Below, one piece after another: positions 46,848 to 59,704 of a stretch of 64,000 nucleotides of DNA. The translations under genes were made by a program, and so were the position numbers. The stretch's first letter is position 1. Every line of letters begins with the position of its first letter. The notes under the pieces were generated by a model, which saw nothing but the letters and a program-made list of their open reading frames with translations, made no database searches and was not told where the DNA came from. Source of the stretch: Penicillium oxalicum (lineage: Eukaryota; Ascomycota; Eurotiomycetes; Eurotiales; Aspergillaceae); NCBI RefSeq assembly GCF_001723175.1, contig NC_064655.1:1860001-1924000 (forward strand), given 5' to 3'.

Positions 46848-48050
46848 CGAATTCTGACCCTGGTCATCCTCTGTGGAATCCAATGCTGTGGCGAAAATCA
46901 CAAGTTGACCCTCCAGAGATCTGAGAGGGCAGCTACCGGGAAAAGATCGGGGGGGCCAGGTGGATTCAGAGGGGGCGGCGCTTTCCGAGAGGGAGGGTGC
47001 GATCCTGGGGTAAAGAAGCTCCGCGGACCGGATTCTACAGCTGAGCCTCCGAGGTGCTGATTGGACCAAACACAAAAGCCAGTCAGATGGCACAAACCCG
47101 AAAGAAGATGGAGCGTGGATCGGAGAGAATTGTGTTGAGTCTGTCCAGAGCTCTGCGTGGTGATTCAAATGACTTGACTCGGTCTGGTACGCGTGAGATG
47201 CCTCTGTGAGAGTCCCTTGGACGCATCAGGTGGAGAGTGGCGCCAGATATGCACCGCCTCATCCAAATGTGGCTGGTGACTCGGTGTGTCACCGCTCAAG
47301 GCGCGCTGCCGGGCGGGCTGCGGTGCGGATGTACCAATGTACCGATGATGGAGCCTGGAGTATCAGGTACCTCTGTGGCTTCGATGGGATGATAGGGGTG
47401 CTTAGTCACCATGACCGATGACCCGACCGAGGGGACCGATGCTGCGGTGCTGCGGGCCAAAGGCATCGATGGCTGGTTCCTTACTGGGAAGTGGGAACAA
47501 ACAACTTTCCCCTCTGTTTGCCCCGCCTGGCAGAAACATGTATTGTCACCTGTATCAGAATACCCCCCCAGGTCTCCCAGTCAATCTTGTCTGAGCCACA
47601 GGGCAACCACTCCGCCACGGTATGACTGTGTAATTCTCCGTGACAGTACAAGCTGCCCATCCCCTCCCGAGTGGTCCTGGCTTCTCTCACTTCAATCACC
47701 CTGAGATCAAACAACCCCTCCTTTTTGTTTTGTTCCCAAATCACTACTCTCTTTCACTCTCCTTGATCCCCAAATATCATTCTCGACATTCTTATCAACT
47801 GGGTCTCTTGCCCATTTCCAACCCTGCATCTGTGTGTGAACCAGGTATGTTGCGGCGGTGCTTCATCGCGGGACTCCGGCCCTCCCCCATGGCGCGGATC
47901 CTCTGTCGTCTCGGCTCCATTTTTCGGGGCTTTTGAATGTTGACTAGTCTGCGCGGTGCAGGCTTTCTCAGCTCAAAACACACTGCGATCAGCCTCGTGC
48001 AATTTTGAACTTCGATACTCCGGCGGTTCCTGGGCATTGAAATCGCAATC
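46848..48050. other. Shared upstream region of ada2 and schA
   Basis: 1.2 kb between divergent starts. A GTATGT donor at 47846 and a TTTCTCAG acceptor ending at 47971 could bound an intron in the schA leader. The same stretch contains a 29-codon upstream frame (ATG 47848 to stop at 47937), which would be removed if that intron is spliced. Confidence 0.45.
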
Positions 48051-50505
48051 ATGTCCTGGAAACTCACCAAAAGTATGTTGAGTTGGTCTCCCTCTTCTCT
48101 TTCTCTCTTATCGTCCCCTGTCCCGAATCCCCTCTCACCTCCTGAAGATGAGGAAAGCGGCCCCTCTTACAACCAAGAACGTGAACCATGAAAACATTAG
48201 AAAAAAAAAAACTTTGAATGTAGCTTGCTAATGCTGCTTTTCTATTCCTGCAGAGCTGAAGGAGACGCACCTGTCGCCTCTGACCAGCACATTCGGTCGC
48301 TCATCGTCCACCTCTACCATCAAGGGTGAATCGAATAGCCACGGGGGTGACGAGACTCCGGTTTCGTCTCAGCCTCCCAGCACCACTCCAACCGCGTCTT
48401 CAAATGGCATCGGTATGATATCTGTTTAGCTAGGCTGGAGTATTGGTTTTTTTTTGTCGCATTACATGGCTGATGATCTGGTTTCCCCCTGTGGGAAATG
48501 TTGATTGTATAGCTGCATCAGAATCGCTCGTGTCACCCCCAGTGGCTCCTGTCAAGCCCGGCATCCTGATCGTCACCCTTCACGAAGGCCAAGGCTTTTC
48601 CTTGTCTCCCCACTACCAGCAAATCTTCAACTCTCACTTCCAAAACAATTCTTATGCCCCATCATCTCTGCGACCCAGCACCTCCTCTTCGTCACACTCG
48701 TCCCATGGGCAGGCGGGCTCTTTTGTGCAGTCGAATCGCCCGCAATCCACCAGCGGGGGTCTCAATGCTCCAACCATTCACGGCCGTTATTCCACCAAGT
48801 ATCTTCCTTATGCTCTCCTCGATTTCGAAAAGAACCAGGTCTTCGTAGATGCGGTTTCGGGTACACCAGAGGCCCCCCTTTGGGCAGGCGACAGCACCGC
48901 ATTCAAGTTCGATGTGTCCCGCAAGACTGAACTGAATGTTCAGTTGTATCTGCGGAATCCTGCTGCTCGGCCTGGCGCTGGCCGAAGCGAGGATATCTTT
49001 TTGGGTGCCACCAAAGTGCACCCGCGCTTCGAGGAAGCCGGCCAATCCTACGTGGATGACCCAAAGCTGAGCAAGAAAGACAACCAAAAGGCGGCCGCCG
49101 CACACGCTGCACAGGAGCGCACCATGGGTCAACTGGGTGCCGAATGGCTGGATCTCCAGTTTGGAACTGGCTCCATCAAGATCGGCGTCTCCTTTGTTGA
49201 GAATCGACAACGCAGTCTGAAGATGGAGGACTTTGACTTGTTGAAGGTTGTCGGAAAGGGCAGTTTCGGCAAGGTCATGCAGGTCATGTAAGCGCATCTC
49301 AACCCCGTCTTTGGTCTGTTGCGGGACAATGGGGAGATGGCTGCGTCCAGTTACTAATCACTGTATCTTCTCTACTACAGGAAGAAAGACACCGGCCGAA
49401 TCTACGCTCTCAAGACCATTCGCAAAGCTCACATCATCTCCCGCTCCGAAGTCACGCACACTCTGGCCGAACGTTCCGTGCTGGCACAGATCAACAATCC
49501 CTTCATTGTGCCTCTCAAGTTCTCATTCCAGTCGCCAGAGAAGTTGTACTTGGTTCTTGCCTTTGTCAATGGTGGAGAACTCTTCCACCACTTGCAGCGT
49601 GAGCAGCGGTTCGACATCAACCGTGCTCGATTCTACACTGCCGAACTACTGTGCGCTCTCGAATGTCTGCACGGATTCAAGGTCATCTACCGTGATTTGA
49701 AGCCTGAGAACATCCTTCTCGATTACACTGGGCACATTGCGCTCTGCGATTTCGGTCTCTGCAAGTTGGATATGAAGGATGAAGATCGCACCAACAGTAC
49801 GTCGCTTGTCTCCGGCACCGAATGAGGTCGTCTTTGAGATGAATCGAAAGATTATACTGACTCGTTCTCAATGATAGCATTCTGCGGTACCCCCGAGTAT
49901 CTTGCGCCAGAGCTTCTTCTTGGAAATGGATACACAAAGACCGTTGATTGGTGGACTCTTGGCGTCCTGCTCTACGAGATGTTGACGGGTCTGCCGCCGT
50001 TCTACGATGAGAACACCAACGAAATGTATCGCAAGATCTTACAAGAGCCATTGACCTTCCCAAGCAGTGACATTGTTCCCCCTGCGGCACGGGATCTTCT
50101 CACACGCCTGCTCGACCGTGATCCTGAGCGCCGCCTTGGTGCCAACGGTGCTGCAGAGATCAAGTCACACCACTTCTTTGCGAACATCGACTGGCGCAAG
50201 CTGTTGCAGCGCAAGTATGAGCCCAGCTTCCGTCCCAACGTGGTATGTACACATTCTTATGGTTCTCACACCGTCTTGATCAAATGATGCTGACTCTTCT
50301 TGCCTAGGTCGATGCTCGTGACACCGACAACTTCGACAAAGAATTCACTGGGGAGATGCCTCAGGACTCCTACGTCGACGGCCCTGCCCTTTCTCAAACC
50401 ATGCAGCAACAATTCGCCGGTTGGTCGTACAACCGACCGGTAGCTGGTCTGGGCGATGCAGGCGGCAGTGTCAAGGATCCTTCCTTTGGCAGTATCCCGG
50501 AGTAA
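48051..50505 (+). CDS. schA: AGC protein kinase SchA (Sch9/Sck-type)
   Basis: A Ser/Thr kinase of nutrient signalling downstream of TOR and parallel to PKA. Six exons, with introns at 48073-48253, 48413-48512, 49288-49380, 49797-49877 and 50243-50307, give 644 aa. A Ser/Thr-rich start (MSWKLTKKLKETHLSPLTST) precedes a C2-like region (about 70-285: GILIVTLHEGQGFSLSPHYQ, YLPYALLDFEKNQVFVDAVS, LNVQLYLRNPA). Kinase domain: GKGSFGKVMQVM (308-319, P-loop), IYALKTIRKAHI (ATP Lys), VIYRDLKPENILLDYTGHIA, CDFGLCKL (DFG), TFCGTPEYLAPELLLGNGYT (activation Thr and APE). AGC tail: FRPNVVDARDTDNFDKEFT and a hydrophobic motif FAGWSYNRP. The first coding exon is only 22 nt. Every intron join restores a family block, so the model is firm. 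Confidence 0.96.
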
Positions 50506-51673
50506 AAGCTGAATGCGATTCGAGCTCCGGAATTTCGAAGATCAACTGGCCAACGTCTTAAGGCTGCAATTCACGGAAGGACAAAATTTCCAGAACTGAG
50601 TTCTGCTTTTTTTTTTCTCATTCACACGCCTTGCTCAATACCCTTGTCTCGAGGCTTCCTTTCTTTTTTTTTCTCCCTCTCACTTTCTTTGTCACTGATT
50701 ATTTGTCTCGGAAGATCTGAGGCAAAGGTTTTGAGGAGGCTTTTTACTCATTCATACGTCTTGCGAGGCCGGACATGCAAGAAAGAGCCCTCTGTATCTT
50801 TGTCCAGCTTTTTCGGTTTCCATCGTCCGCTCTGGATGCATGTTCATCGGCGCGTTGACAACACTCCCATAGGCAGGTTCCTCGGCTTTGTTTGATTACA
50901 TTATGGCGGATCGAAGCACTTCCCCCCAAACCCCAGACCAACTTGCTTTCTTTTGCCCACTTTCGCTCCCCCTTGATACCCCGTCCGGGTTTGACAAGGT
51001 TTTCATGCGAATTACGTTGATTTTGCAGTCTCGGCAGACGATGCTAGCACAGGCTCCTACGAGTCGCAATCCAAGGAATGTCAAAGTATCCCTGTCCAGT
51101 ATATTGCCGGACTCGCACGTCAGAGATTGATATCGTAGATTTGTTCCTTCCTATGTGTGGACATAATATGCCACATAGGGTTTTGAGCATAGATGTCACG
51201 GATGAGAGCCGTTTGGAGATGATGAGCTCGTTGATTCAAACACACTACCGACCATCATTCGGAACTGCGGGATCGGGGTAGAATCCATTTGGTTGTTGGC
51301 CTTTGCCATTCAAGAAGACCCCGACCCAGCAGGGCAGCATAGTCCTTATCGTGTTTAAATACGGTCGATCACGACTTGAGGGACCAGTCCCAATTGTAAC
51401 TCACTGGATCTGATTTGATCAACCCTTGATACTTGACAAGATAGTGCTCTTTGAAATCAACCTCGAGGCGGTTCACGCATGTGACATTATGTTAGAAGAG
51501 ATAAAAAAAAGAGACTTGGGAACCACAAAACAAAAGACCGGACATGGGGGAAAGAAAGACGCCGCTTGAAACTGAATGGTCACCACAGTCCCATTGACCG
51601 GAATAAAGATAGAAGACAAGATGCTCTAGTTGCCTCTGAATACAAATAAAACCCTAATCCTCTTCGTATCGTT
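50506..51673. other. Intergenic between convergent genes, 1.2 kb
   Basis: 3' flanks of schA and sec27. T runs near 50609-50619 and 50664-50673. No supported gene. Confidence 0.5.
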
Positions 51674-54600
51674 TTACTCATCATCCTCAGCGTCGCTTTC
51701 AGTCTCGGCCTCGACGTCGGCTTCTTCCTCTTCTTCTTGTTCCTCCTTCTCAGACACGCCGTTTGTGGTCGTCTCCTTCTCCTCTTCGCCGTTGATGTCG
51801 ATCAAAGACTCAGAGGAAGGTTGAGCGGGGACGGATCCCTCTTTCTCGAGACGAATATACTCGTCCCACTCGGGGAAGAGATCATCGTCAGTCGAGATGA
51901 TGTCGGGGGCACCGGGAGGAACTCCGATCAAGCGGGCCACCTTGGTCTTACCAGATCCTTCAAGGGAGGTCTTCCACTGCACCACGAGAGCGGGAGCGCG
52001 CGAGGGCTTGTAAGTCTGAGCGAAGAGAACAGCTTCAGCGAGACGGTTGGTCTTCACGAGGAGATCAATGCAGCCATCAATATCACCCAAGGACCAGAGC
52101 GTGGAAAAGGCAACGTTGTGGAGGCCAGACTCTGAAGCTTGGGCAGCGAGCGCGCGAAGACCTTCCCGGTCATTTGAGGCTGTGTGCAGCAGCAACAGCG
52201 AGCCGACATCCTTGGCTTGAGAGAAACATTCTTGCGCCAGAGCAAGGTTCCAGCTGGCCAAAGCAGCGTCACCAATGGCCTTCCACTTGTGCTCGACATT
52301 GGCAGCACGGGCAATCTCCAAAGCAGTTTCCAGGTCATTCAATGAAAGTGCCAAGTCGAATCGGTGCTAGATGGGGAACAGAGTCAGCATGCTTGGGTCC
52401 CAGTGTGAAAATATCGTCGATCATCATTCCCCTTACCTCTGGATCGGTTGCAACTTGAAGAGCCTGCTCCTTGTACCCTTGTCCCTCGAGGAACCGGGCA
52501 ATCTTATTCATTTGGTCTTCAGGAACATCCTGCAGCACCTCCTCGGCCGCTTCACTCTCGCCTCGCAGAATAAGGGTTTCATATTGCAGGACAGCCAAGG
52601 AAAGAGCAAATGAGACAACGTTGACGTCCTTGTCGGCGAGGTAGATCCGTCCGTCACGGGGCAGATAACCCAGCACATACATGGGCTGGTCAAAGTGGGA
52701 GATTGTGTACGTTTGGTCTCCCACAAGGTAGTTCAGGCGGTTGGCGGAGTTGGTGTAGATGAAGCAGTCACCAACCCACTCACCAGTACGGACGGTCTCG
52801 TTGATGGTAGCAACAAGTTCCATGGCAGCCTCCACACCATCTTCGTCAGCCTCGCCATTGTTAATTCCCTCGATGTGAGCCTCACGAGAGTAGCGAAGAA
52901 CATAGAAATCGTCCTCGCAGGCAAGAGTAACGAGTTCGCCAGATTCGGACCAGTAGACCTGTGCGAGCAAGTCAGTATTGTGATCGTCGGTAGAACTATC
53001 AAAATCAACTCACAGATTTCGGGTCAGCCTCGATTCGGCGGACCAGGCTGCCGGTGTCCCAGTCGAAGAGACCAATGCCACCTTGTCCCTTGACACCAAG
53101 TAGGACACCATCGCTTAGGCCTTCGGCTTGGAATCCAACGTCAAGACCGCCCGGTTGCTCCTTGAAGTTCTTGAAGATCTTCACACTCGTAGCGGACTCG
53201 CGGATAGCGTAGTCGTTACTATTATCCTTGGAACCCCAGGCGAAATCGAGGGCGGAACCGAAAGCTTTGTTACGCCAGGCAAGGGCGGTGTAAATGATGT
53301 ACTCTCCGTCTCCACAAACCGAAACGAAGCGACCATTGGGGTTGTGAGACAATGTTTGAGGATAAATCTCGCACTGTCCAAGATCCTTGGTGGGAAGCAT
53401 AATGGGTTCGCCATCCTTCACGCCAGCATCTCCCTTAATGACAGTTGAGACAACCTCGCTATGCCTGGCGTAGATGACCTTGCCCGATCCGTCCATTGAC
53501 ACAGCAGGTTCCTCGCGTCCCATTTTCACAACCACGGCACCGTCATCGAAACCCATTGCGATTCCCTGTCGGCCCGGCTGGTACGAAACACACCATGCTC
53601 GTTCCAAACCGTAGCTCAATGACTGCTCAAGGCGGTAGGTGTTGGCGTGCCAGATCTTAATTGTCCCATCTTCAGAACCAGAGATGATGACGGGAAGCTC
53701 GGGGTGGTAGCAAGCGAAAGAGACATTGCTCGTGTGACCTTCCAGGGTCGCAATGAGGGCTTTGGTCGTGTAATCCCAGACCTTGAGGTAATTCATTATT
53801 AGTATGAGCGCTTGTTGATTGTAGAACTGGAGGATCACCAACCTTGACTGTCTTGTCATCTGAGGTTGTAAGAAGATATGGTTTGTCCGAGCCCGGGTAG
53901 TAGTCAACGTGATTCACTCCTTTCGTCTCGTGAGCCTCCAATGTGAAGTTTGCATGGGGAGAGCCAAGATTCCAGATCTTCACAGTCCGGTCCAGACAAG
54001 CAGTCGCGAAAGTGTTGGTGTCCTTGGGGTTAATAGCCATGCCCATCACGTAGTGGCTGTGGCCCTCGAAGACTTGAACACATTTCCAACCTTTCTCCCA
54101 GTCCCACAATCGGATGGTCATGTCATCACTTGCGGTCAAAACATAGGGCTGGGTGGGGTGAACAGCGATTGACCGGATGTAATCTGGGTGCGCCTCAAAG
54201 GATGTGATCTTTTCGGAGGTGTTATAATTGTAGACACGGAGCTGGAAATCATCGGAGCCGCAAACAATCCAATTCTTCCGGGCAATAAAACGACCAGCTC
54301 GAACGGGAACGTCGGTGAGTTCGAAAGTTTTGATAATGGACTGATACTCATGAGTCTCACGTCTAGTAGTCACGGCTGGTTAGAGGAGGCTTACCTGTGA
54401 TTCATAAGACCAGATGTAGACGTGACCTGAATGCGCATGTTTAGCCCCTCTCCCACTGCGAACCCAGATGAATTGATTCTTCTATTGCGCTTACCGCTGT
54501 AGAGGGTTGTCAGAATCCAGGGCTCCGTTGGGTGGAAGTCTGCAATAAGAAAAGGTGTCAGAGTGGCGTCCTTCGATGTTGTTTCGAGCTCTGCGCGGGG

Positions 54601-54789
54601 AACGTCGTGAGCGTACCGATTCCCTTCACCCGCTCGGAGCGGGCAAAGAGCTGCCTCTATATCAAAAATATCTTGGTCAGCAATGTTTCTATCAACCTCC
54701 ATTCAAGTTTATAGTGACTGGGCTTCTCCTGCCGAAGAAGGGTATGCCAGGGTCTGCCTTTGTTGTCGTACCTTGACGTCGAGTCGCAT
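51674..54789 (-). CDS. sec27: Coatomer subunit beta' (Sec27)
   Basis: COPI coat subunit for retrograde Golgi-to-ER transport. Eight exons, with introns at 52367-52436, 52959-53013, 53782-53842, 54341-54394, 54427-54494, 54540-54616 and 54657-54771, give 871 aa. The first four coding exons are tiny (18, 40, 45 and 32 nt) and together encode [34 protein letters not shown] and [11 protein letters not shown], the invariant start of beta'-COP. A WD40 propeller follows: [94 protein letters not shown]. Then come the second propeller and alpha-solenoid ([40 protein letters not shown]). The tail is strongly acidic ([20 protein letters not shown]). Confidence 0.96.
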
Positions 54790-55457
54790 CTTGTGTGGGG
54801 GATTGGGGGGATGTTGTGCGGCGCGGTATGAGGCCTGCGTGAACGGTGGGCGTTTCCACAAGCCGCTCAAACAGCCCAATTGATGAGCGACAGTTGGGTC
54901 TCGAGGTCGACGGAGGGTATTTCGAGATTACCGCAAGGTTTCACGTCTTGAATGAAGCTTGGGGTCATTCAGGGACAATGTATGTGTCCACAAGGGACTC
55001 CCGCCGCTTCTCACCGCCTTCTGGGCGATTTGATGCTCCGCCGGATGTACGCCGGGTGTGTTTGCTATGGGAGGATAGTGGAGAACTGGAGATACCTGGT
55101 ACTAGCTGAGGCTCCTGCGGAGTGATTCTATCTGCGTTTACTGTGGCTGATGGTAATGATGAGCTCGATGGAAAGGGTGTCATTGAGAGCAAAAGCTAAT
55201 GGATGAGAAATGGTGGGTGACGATGGTAGATTCGTGAGCCTATCCACATGAAAAGGCATCAAACGTTGCTCAAACCCCCTAGGCACGAAAGATGCTGCCA
55301 ATAAAATACAACACAAAAATAAGGAAGTCTCCGATCACAGGACAAAGACTCCCGACGTAGACAAATGTGGACATGAAAAGGAACTGTATTGGAATGACCT
55401 GTCCTTCTTTAAATACAGCATCCGTCTCTTATACCCTGACGTTGATTAGAAGAAGTT
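54790..55457. other. Intergenic, 670 bases
   Basis: Promoter of sec27 and 3' flank of the complex I subunit gene, both on the minus strand. Nothing distinctive seen. Confidence 0.5.
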
Positions 55458-56306
55458 TTAGTTGCCACGCTCGAAATATGACCATTGGCCTGGAGCAGGC
55501 TTCTCTTCCAGCTCCTCCCAACTATAACACAATGTCAGTGAACCGGCACCAAATAGACAGATTCAATAGCCGGGTCGGTACTTACACCTTGGCCTTGTAC
55601 AGCTCGTCGGTCAACTTGAGTTCGGCCTCGGCAACCTGAATGACCTCCTCAATGAGACCAGCACCGATCTTGTGCTCAATCTGGGAGATTCTGCACCAGT
55701 GTCAATGCCTACTTCGCAAAGCAAATTCGGCCATGGGCCGGTGGAGTGTACTTACTGCTCCGCCTCAAGTGCAGGCTCGTTCTCCCAAGTCATCTCGGTT
55801 TCGTAGAAGTCCGCATCTGCCTTTGCCGAAGTAGAGCTGGATTCCTCGATGATCTTCTGCCACTCGGCAGTTTCCTGTGGGGTACGCGCAGGACCCTCGG
55901 TCATGGGAGAAGCACCCTCACCATTCCACTCCGCTCCACGAGGATCGTCCATTCCATTGGCCTCTTGCGAGCCGACATAGGCGAAGGTGCCATCAGAGCG
56001 CTGCAATTGGGCGAATCGCTCAGGCTCAGCACCGACGGTTTTCTTCACACGCTCCAACCATTGCTCAAAGCCGGGGGGCTTCTGAGACTCGACAATCTGG
56101 AGACGGTGTCGAGTCAGGGCTTCAACGGACTGGCGATAGGCAGACGATTCGGGGAACCGGGACAGCTTCTGGAGCGTTGTAGTGTAGAGGTAGATCAAAG
56201 TCGGGCGCGGGCTCGGGTGGGTGGTGAGACCGGTCAATCCGGTTGGAGCAAAAGGCTCCAGATACCGAGGCTTGACATTGGCCAGAAGCCGGAGTGTAGA
56301 CCGCAT
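55458..56306 (-). CDS. Mitochondrial complex I 29.9-kDa subunit (NDUFA5/B13 family)
   Basis: An accessory subunit of NADH:ubiquinone oxidoreductase in the peripheral arm. Three exons, with introns at 55522-55585 and 55691-55755, give 239 aa. The N-terminus is basic and Ser/Leu/Arg-rich (MRSTLRLLANVKPRYLEPFA). The NDUFA5 core follows: TGLTGLTTHPSPRPTLIYLY, TTTLQKLSRFPESSAYRQSV, EALTRHRLQIVESQKPPGFE, WLERVKKTVG. The C-terminal extension typical of fungi carries a charged helix (IEHKIGAGLIEEVIQVAEAE) and the end PGQWSYFERGN, split over the last two exons. It is divergent from the ER disulfide isomerase, with 476 bases between starts. Confidence 0.93.
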
Positions 56307-56782
56307 TGTGAGGTTGAATGTAAGGGTGGCTGAGGTTGCCGGCGCAAGCTGGATCGGAGAGGTGATGATGGAAAGGGAAGTCGAGGTCGGCCCGGAGCGG
56401 ATTAACCTCGCTTCCCTTGTTCGGGACAGGCCTGGACTAGAAGGGGAGGGGGCCACCTTTTCCTCCCTAATCTACACAGACACGCGCAAACGTTCCGATT
56501 CACTCGGACCCTTTGTTGTCAACTATTGTGTTATTCACTGGGCTCGGGGAGTGGTCGTATTTCCCGGCTGCCTTTGCTCCTCCAGAAGTTGAGCTGGTTG
56601 ACCAGTACACAAGTTGACCTTCTTCGCACCCTGTCCGATGTACCATCTGTGACACCACCGCAACTTCTCTCCTTTCGACCAACGTCCTTCGTTTCTTCGT
56701 TCTAGGCCTTCTGAAAAGGCACACATACGCCCTTGTTCTCAAAAGTGACACCTGAAGTCTGCAACTTGAGCCCTCCGCCACA
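56307..56782. other. Compact divergent promoter region
   Basis: 476 bases shared between the complex I subunit gene (minus) and the disulfide isomerase gene (plus). No TATA box or CCAAT box was recognised on either strand. Confidence 0.5.
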
Positions 56783-59178
56783 ATGAAGTTTACATCTTTA
56801 GGGGTGTCCCTCATTTCACTCTTGGCTGTGCCGTCGCTAGCTGCGCCTTCAGACTTGGAGACGAAGGCCAGCAACCGATTGGAAAAACGGCGGAGTAACC
56901 GTGGAGTCGATGCTGAAGAGCCCTCAATCTTCAATGGACTTGATGTGCCACCATTGCTTCAGTTGACGCCGGAGAACTTCGAAGAGAATACCAAAGACGG
57001 GACGTGGTCAGTACAGTCGCCTTAACAAGACTTGATCAATCACGTCTAGTGAGGTAAATCGCTAACATTATCTAGGCTCGTGAAGCATTATTCGCCCTCA
57101 TGTGCTCACTGCAGAAAGGCTGCGCCCGCTTATCAAACCACTTACGAGTTCTATTATGTGCGCACGCCCCGGCTTCACAATGTGAATATTCCCAGCTAAC
57201 TAAACAAAATCAGACTTCAAATCCTATCTCACCATCATCCCTCAAATCGCCTGACCCGAAATCATTGAACGGCTTCACGAGTTACTACAACTTTCACTTT
57301 GCCTCTATGAACTGTCTGGCCCATGGCGACTTCTGCAACAAGCTTGGTATCAGTGCTTGGCCCACTTTCGCATTCTACGAGGCTGGAGTCCAGAAGGACA
57401 CACATGTCGGAGCCAAGTCGATTGCTGACTTGAGCAAATTGATTGAGGAGAAGCTTGAGGCCACCAAGCCCGGCTCTCGCCCTCCACAAGGTATAAAACT
57501 GCCCGAGGTTGGCGCGTCCAGTGTGGACTCGTCCGCTGAACCGGATTCTCCCGTCGCCAAGGATAAAGACCCCAAGGCTGGCGCTCTTGCTGGTGAAAAA
57601 CACAACGATCAAGCGGCACAGAAGACCAAGGAAGTGGCCAAACCTGAGGAAAGCAGCAAACCAGACAGTGCTACCACTGTGAAAACAAAGCCGACTGGGC
57701 CTGCCCCCAATCCTCAGGGCCTGTCTGTTCCATTGACTGCGGAGAGCTTTCAGAAGCTGGTGACCACTACACGTGACCCATGGTTCATCAAGTTCTACGC
57801 TCCTTGGTGTGGTCACTGCCAGGCAATGGCCCCCAGTTGGAGACAGATGGCAAAAGAAATGAAGGACACCTTGAACGTTGGTGAAGTCAACTGTGAAGTC
57901 GAGACTCGACTTTGCGCAGACGCTCGCGTTAATGCATTCCCCACGCTGTATTTCTTCCGTGGGGGCCAGCGAGTCGAATACACTGGCTTGCGTGGACTAG
58001 GCGATCTTCTCTCTTATGCGAAAAAGGCCGTCGGCCCAGGCTCTGAAATTCAAGATGTTGACGCAGCTACATTCAAGGAGCTTGAGGAGACTGAAGAAGT
58101 CCTTTTCTTGTACTTCTACGATGAGGCCACAACCTCTGAAGATTTCCGGGCCATGGATCGCCTGACTCTCAGCCTCGTTGGCCATGCTCGCATCGTCAAA
58201 ACCAGCAGCGGTGCGCTTGCTGAGCGGTTTAAGATCTCCACTTGGCCCCGTCTCTTGGTGGTCCGCGACGGCCGGCCAAACTACTACAACGCCCTGGCCC
58301 CTAAGGACATGCGCGATTTCCGCCAAATTCTGTCTTGGATGCAAAGTGTCTGGCTGCCCATTGTTCCCGAATTGACAGCTGCTAATGCGCGTGAGATTAT
58401 GGATGGCAAATTTGTCGTTCTCGGGATCCTTAGCCGCCGTCGTAACGATGATTTCAAGCAATCAAGGCGCGAACTGAAGGAAGCAGCCTTTGAATGGATG
58501 GATAAGCAAATCCAACTGTTCCGGCTCGAACGCTCGGAGCTCCGGGATGCCAAGCAGCTGCGCATCGAGGAGGCCGACGACCGCAATGATCAGCGTGCTC
58601 TGCGGGCGGCGAAAAACATGCGCATCACTATTCGCGAGGATGACAAGAAACCCGTGGCGTTTGCATGGGTGGATGGAGATTTCTGGGAGCGTTGGCTCCG
58701 AACTACTTATGGTATTGACGTCGAACATGGCGATCGTGTGATCATCAATGATGAGGATGTGAGTTTGGAAATGCCAGTCTCTGTCATTCGCGAGCAGACC
58801 AAAGCTAATATTCAATAGAACCGTCGTTACTGGGACACCGCCTCTAGTGGAGCCCCAATCATGGCCTCTCGTACTTCCATTCTGGAGACCATCCCGCTCG
58901 TGATCGCGTCTCCCCCCAAGCTGTCCTCCAAGTCTACCACCGGCACTATCGAGACATTCTTCTTCTTCACTCGCACTTTCATCAGCAGCCATCCCATTCT
59001 TTTCTTCCTGCTCCTGGGCATCACTGTGGCTGCTGTGACTGTCATTGGACGGGGACGTTTGCTTCGCCGCGTCGCTCGCGGCGGCATCATTGGCAACAGT
59101 GCCGGCAGTGGAGGGTTCTTCCACTTGGATGGCAAGGAGGGATTTCTGAACGGAGGCTCGACCGGAAAGGTCGATTAA
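56783..59178 (+). CDS. Membrane-anchored ER protein disulfide isomerase (Eps1/TMX-like)
   Basis: Catalyses disulfide formation or exchange, or recruits membrane clients, in the ER lumen. Four exons, with introns at 57007-57075, 57158-57213 and 58759-58818, give 736 aa. A signal peptide (MKFTSLGVSLISLLAVPSLA) is followed by a thioredoxin domain with active site CAHC (84-87, assembled across intron 1). A second one has WCGHC (Cys 301 and 304; DPWFIKFYAPWCGHCQAMAP) and NAFPTLYFFRGGQRVEY (cis-Pro). A redox-inactive thioredoxin-like region follows (about 340-460), then a charged helical stretch and one membrane helix (about 676-694, HPILFFLLLGITVAAVTVIG) with a short basic cytosolic tail. A Pro/Lys/Glu-rich linker separates the two redox domains. 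CAHC in the first domain is an uncommon variant of CGHC. The yeast relative by layout is Eps1. There is no KDEL/HDEL, consistent with a membrane anchor. Confidence 0.9.
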
Positions 59179-59563
59179 TGAAACGCATGTACAGACTTGG
59201 TGTTCGGACATGATATTATAATTTCTTCACCTGTATTTGTTTTGATTCCAGGCTGCTTTTCTCTTCCCCCCCCCCCTTTTTTTTTCTTTTCCCTCGTTTT
59301 ATTTTCTCTTTGTGGGTTCATCGTCTCATTTCGCTTCACGTGGTTCTTTGATGAATCTTTTGCATGTCAACATGGAGTGTTGAGGCGCATACCTAAGTTC
59401 TCTGCCCTCTTTTCCCCTTATATCCGAATACCACACAACCTTAGAGATTGACTCTGCGAGTGCAAAACTGTAATTTCCTAATTGATGAAGGGCTCATTAG
59501 CGAAACTCGTCTGGCGTTTCAAATGCTGCCGTTTTCCCATCCTCGACCATCTAGCTCAAATAA

Positions 59564-59611
59564 CCAATCAGGTGGCTTCCGATTGGCCATGAGACTTGGT
59601 GTATCACGTGA
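59564..59611 (+). promoter_or_regulatory. CCAAT boxes plus TCACGTGA palindrome upstream of qcr10
   Basis: CCAAT at 59564-59568, ATTGG (reverse CCAAT) at 59582-59586 and TCACGTGA at 59604-59611, within the 10-bp palindrome ATCACGTGAT. CCAAT is the HAP/CBC site and RTCACRTG the Cbf1 site; both types of factor control respiratory genes in fungi. The group lies about 100 bases before the probable leader-intron donor. Binding is inferred. Confidence 0.5.
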
Positions 59612-59704
59612 TACTCTCCGGTTTTCGTCGACTCCGATGTCACCAAGCGCCATTCCGATCTGTTCCACAAGCAATTGTTTCGCCCGTCCACATCGATCAC
59701 AAAG

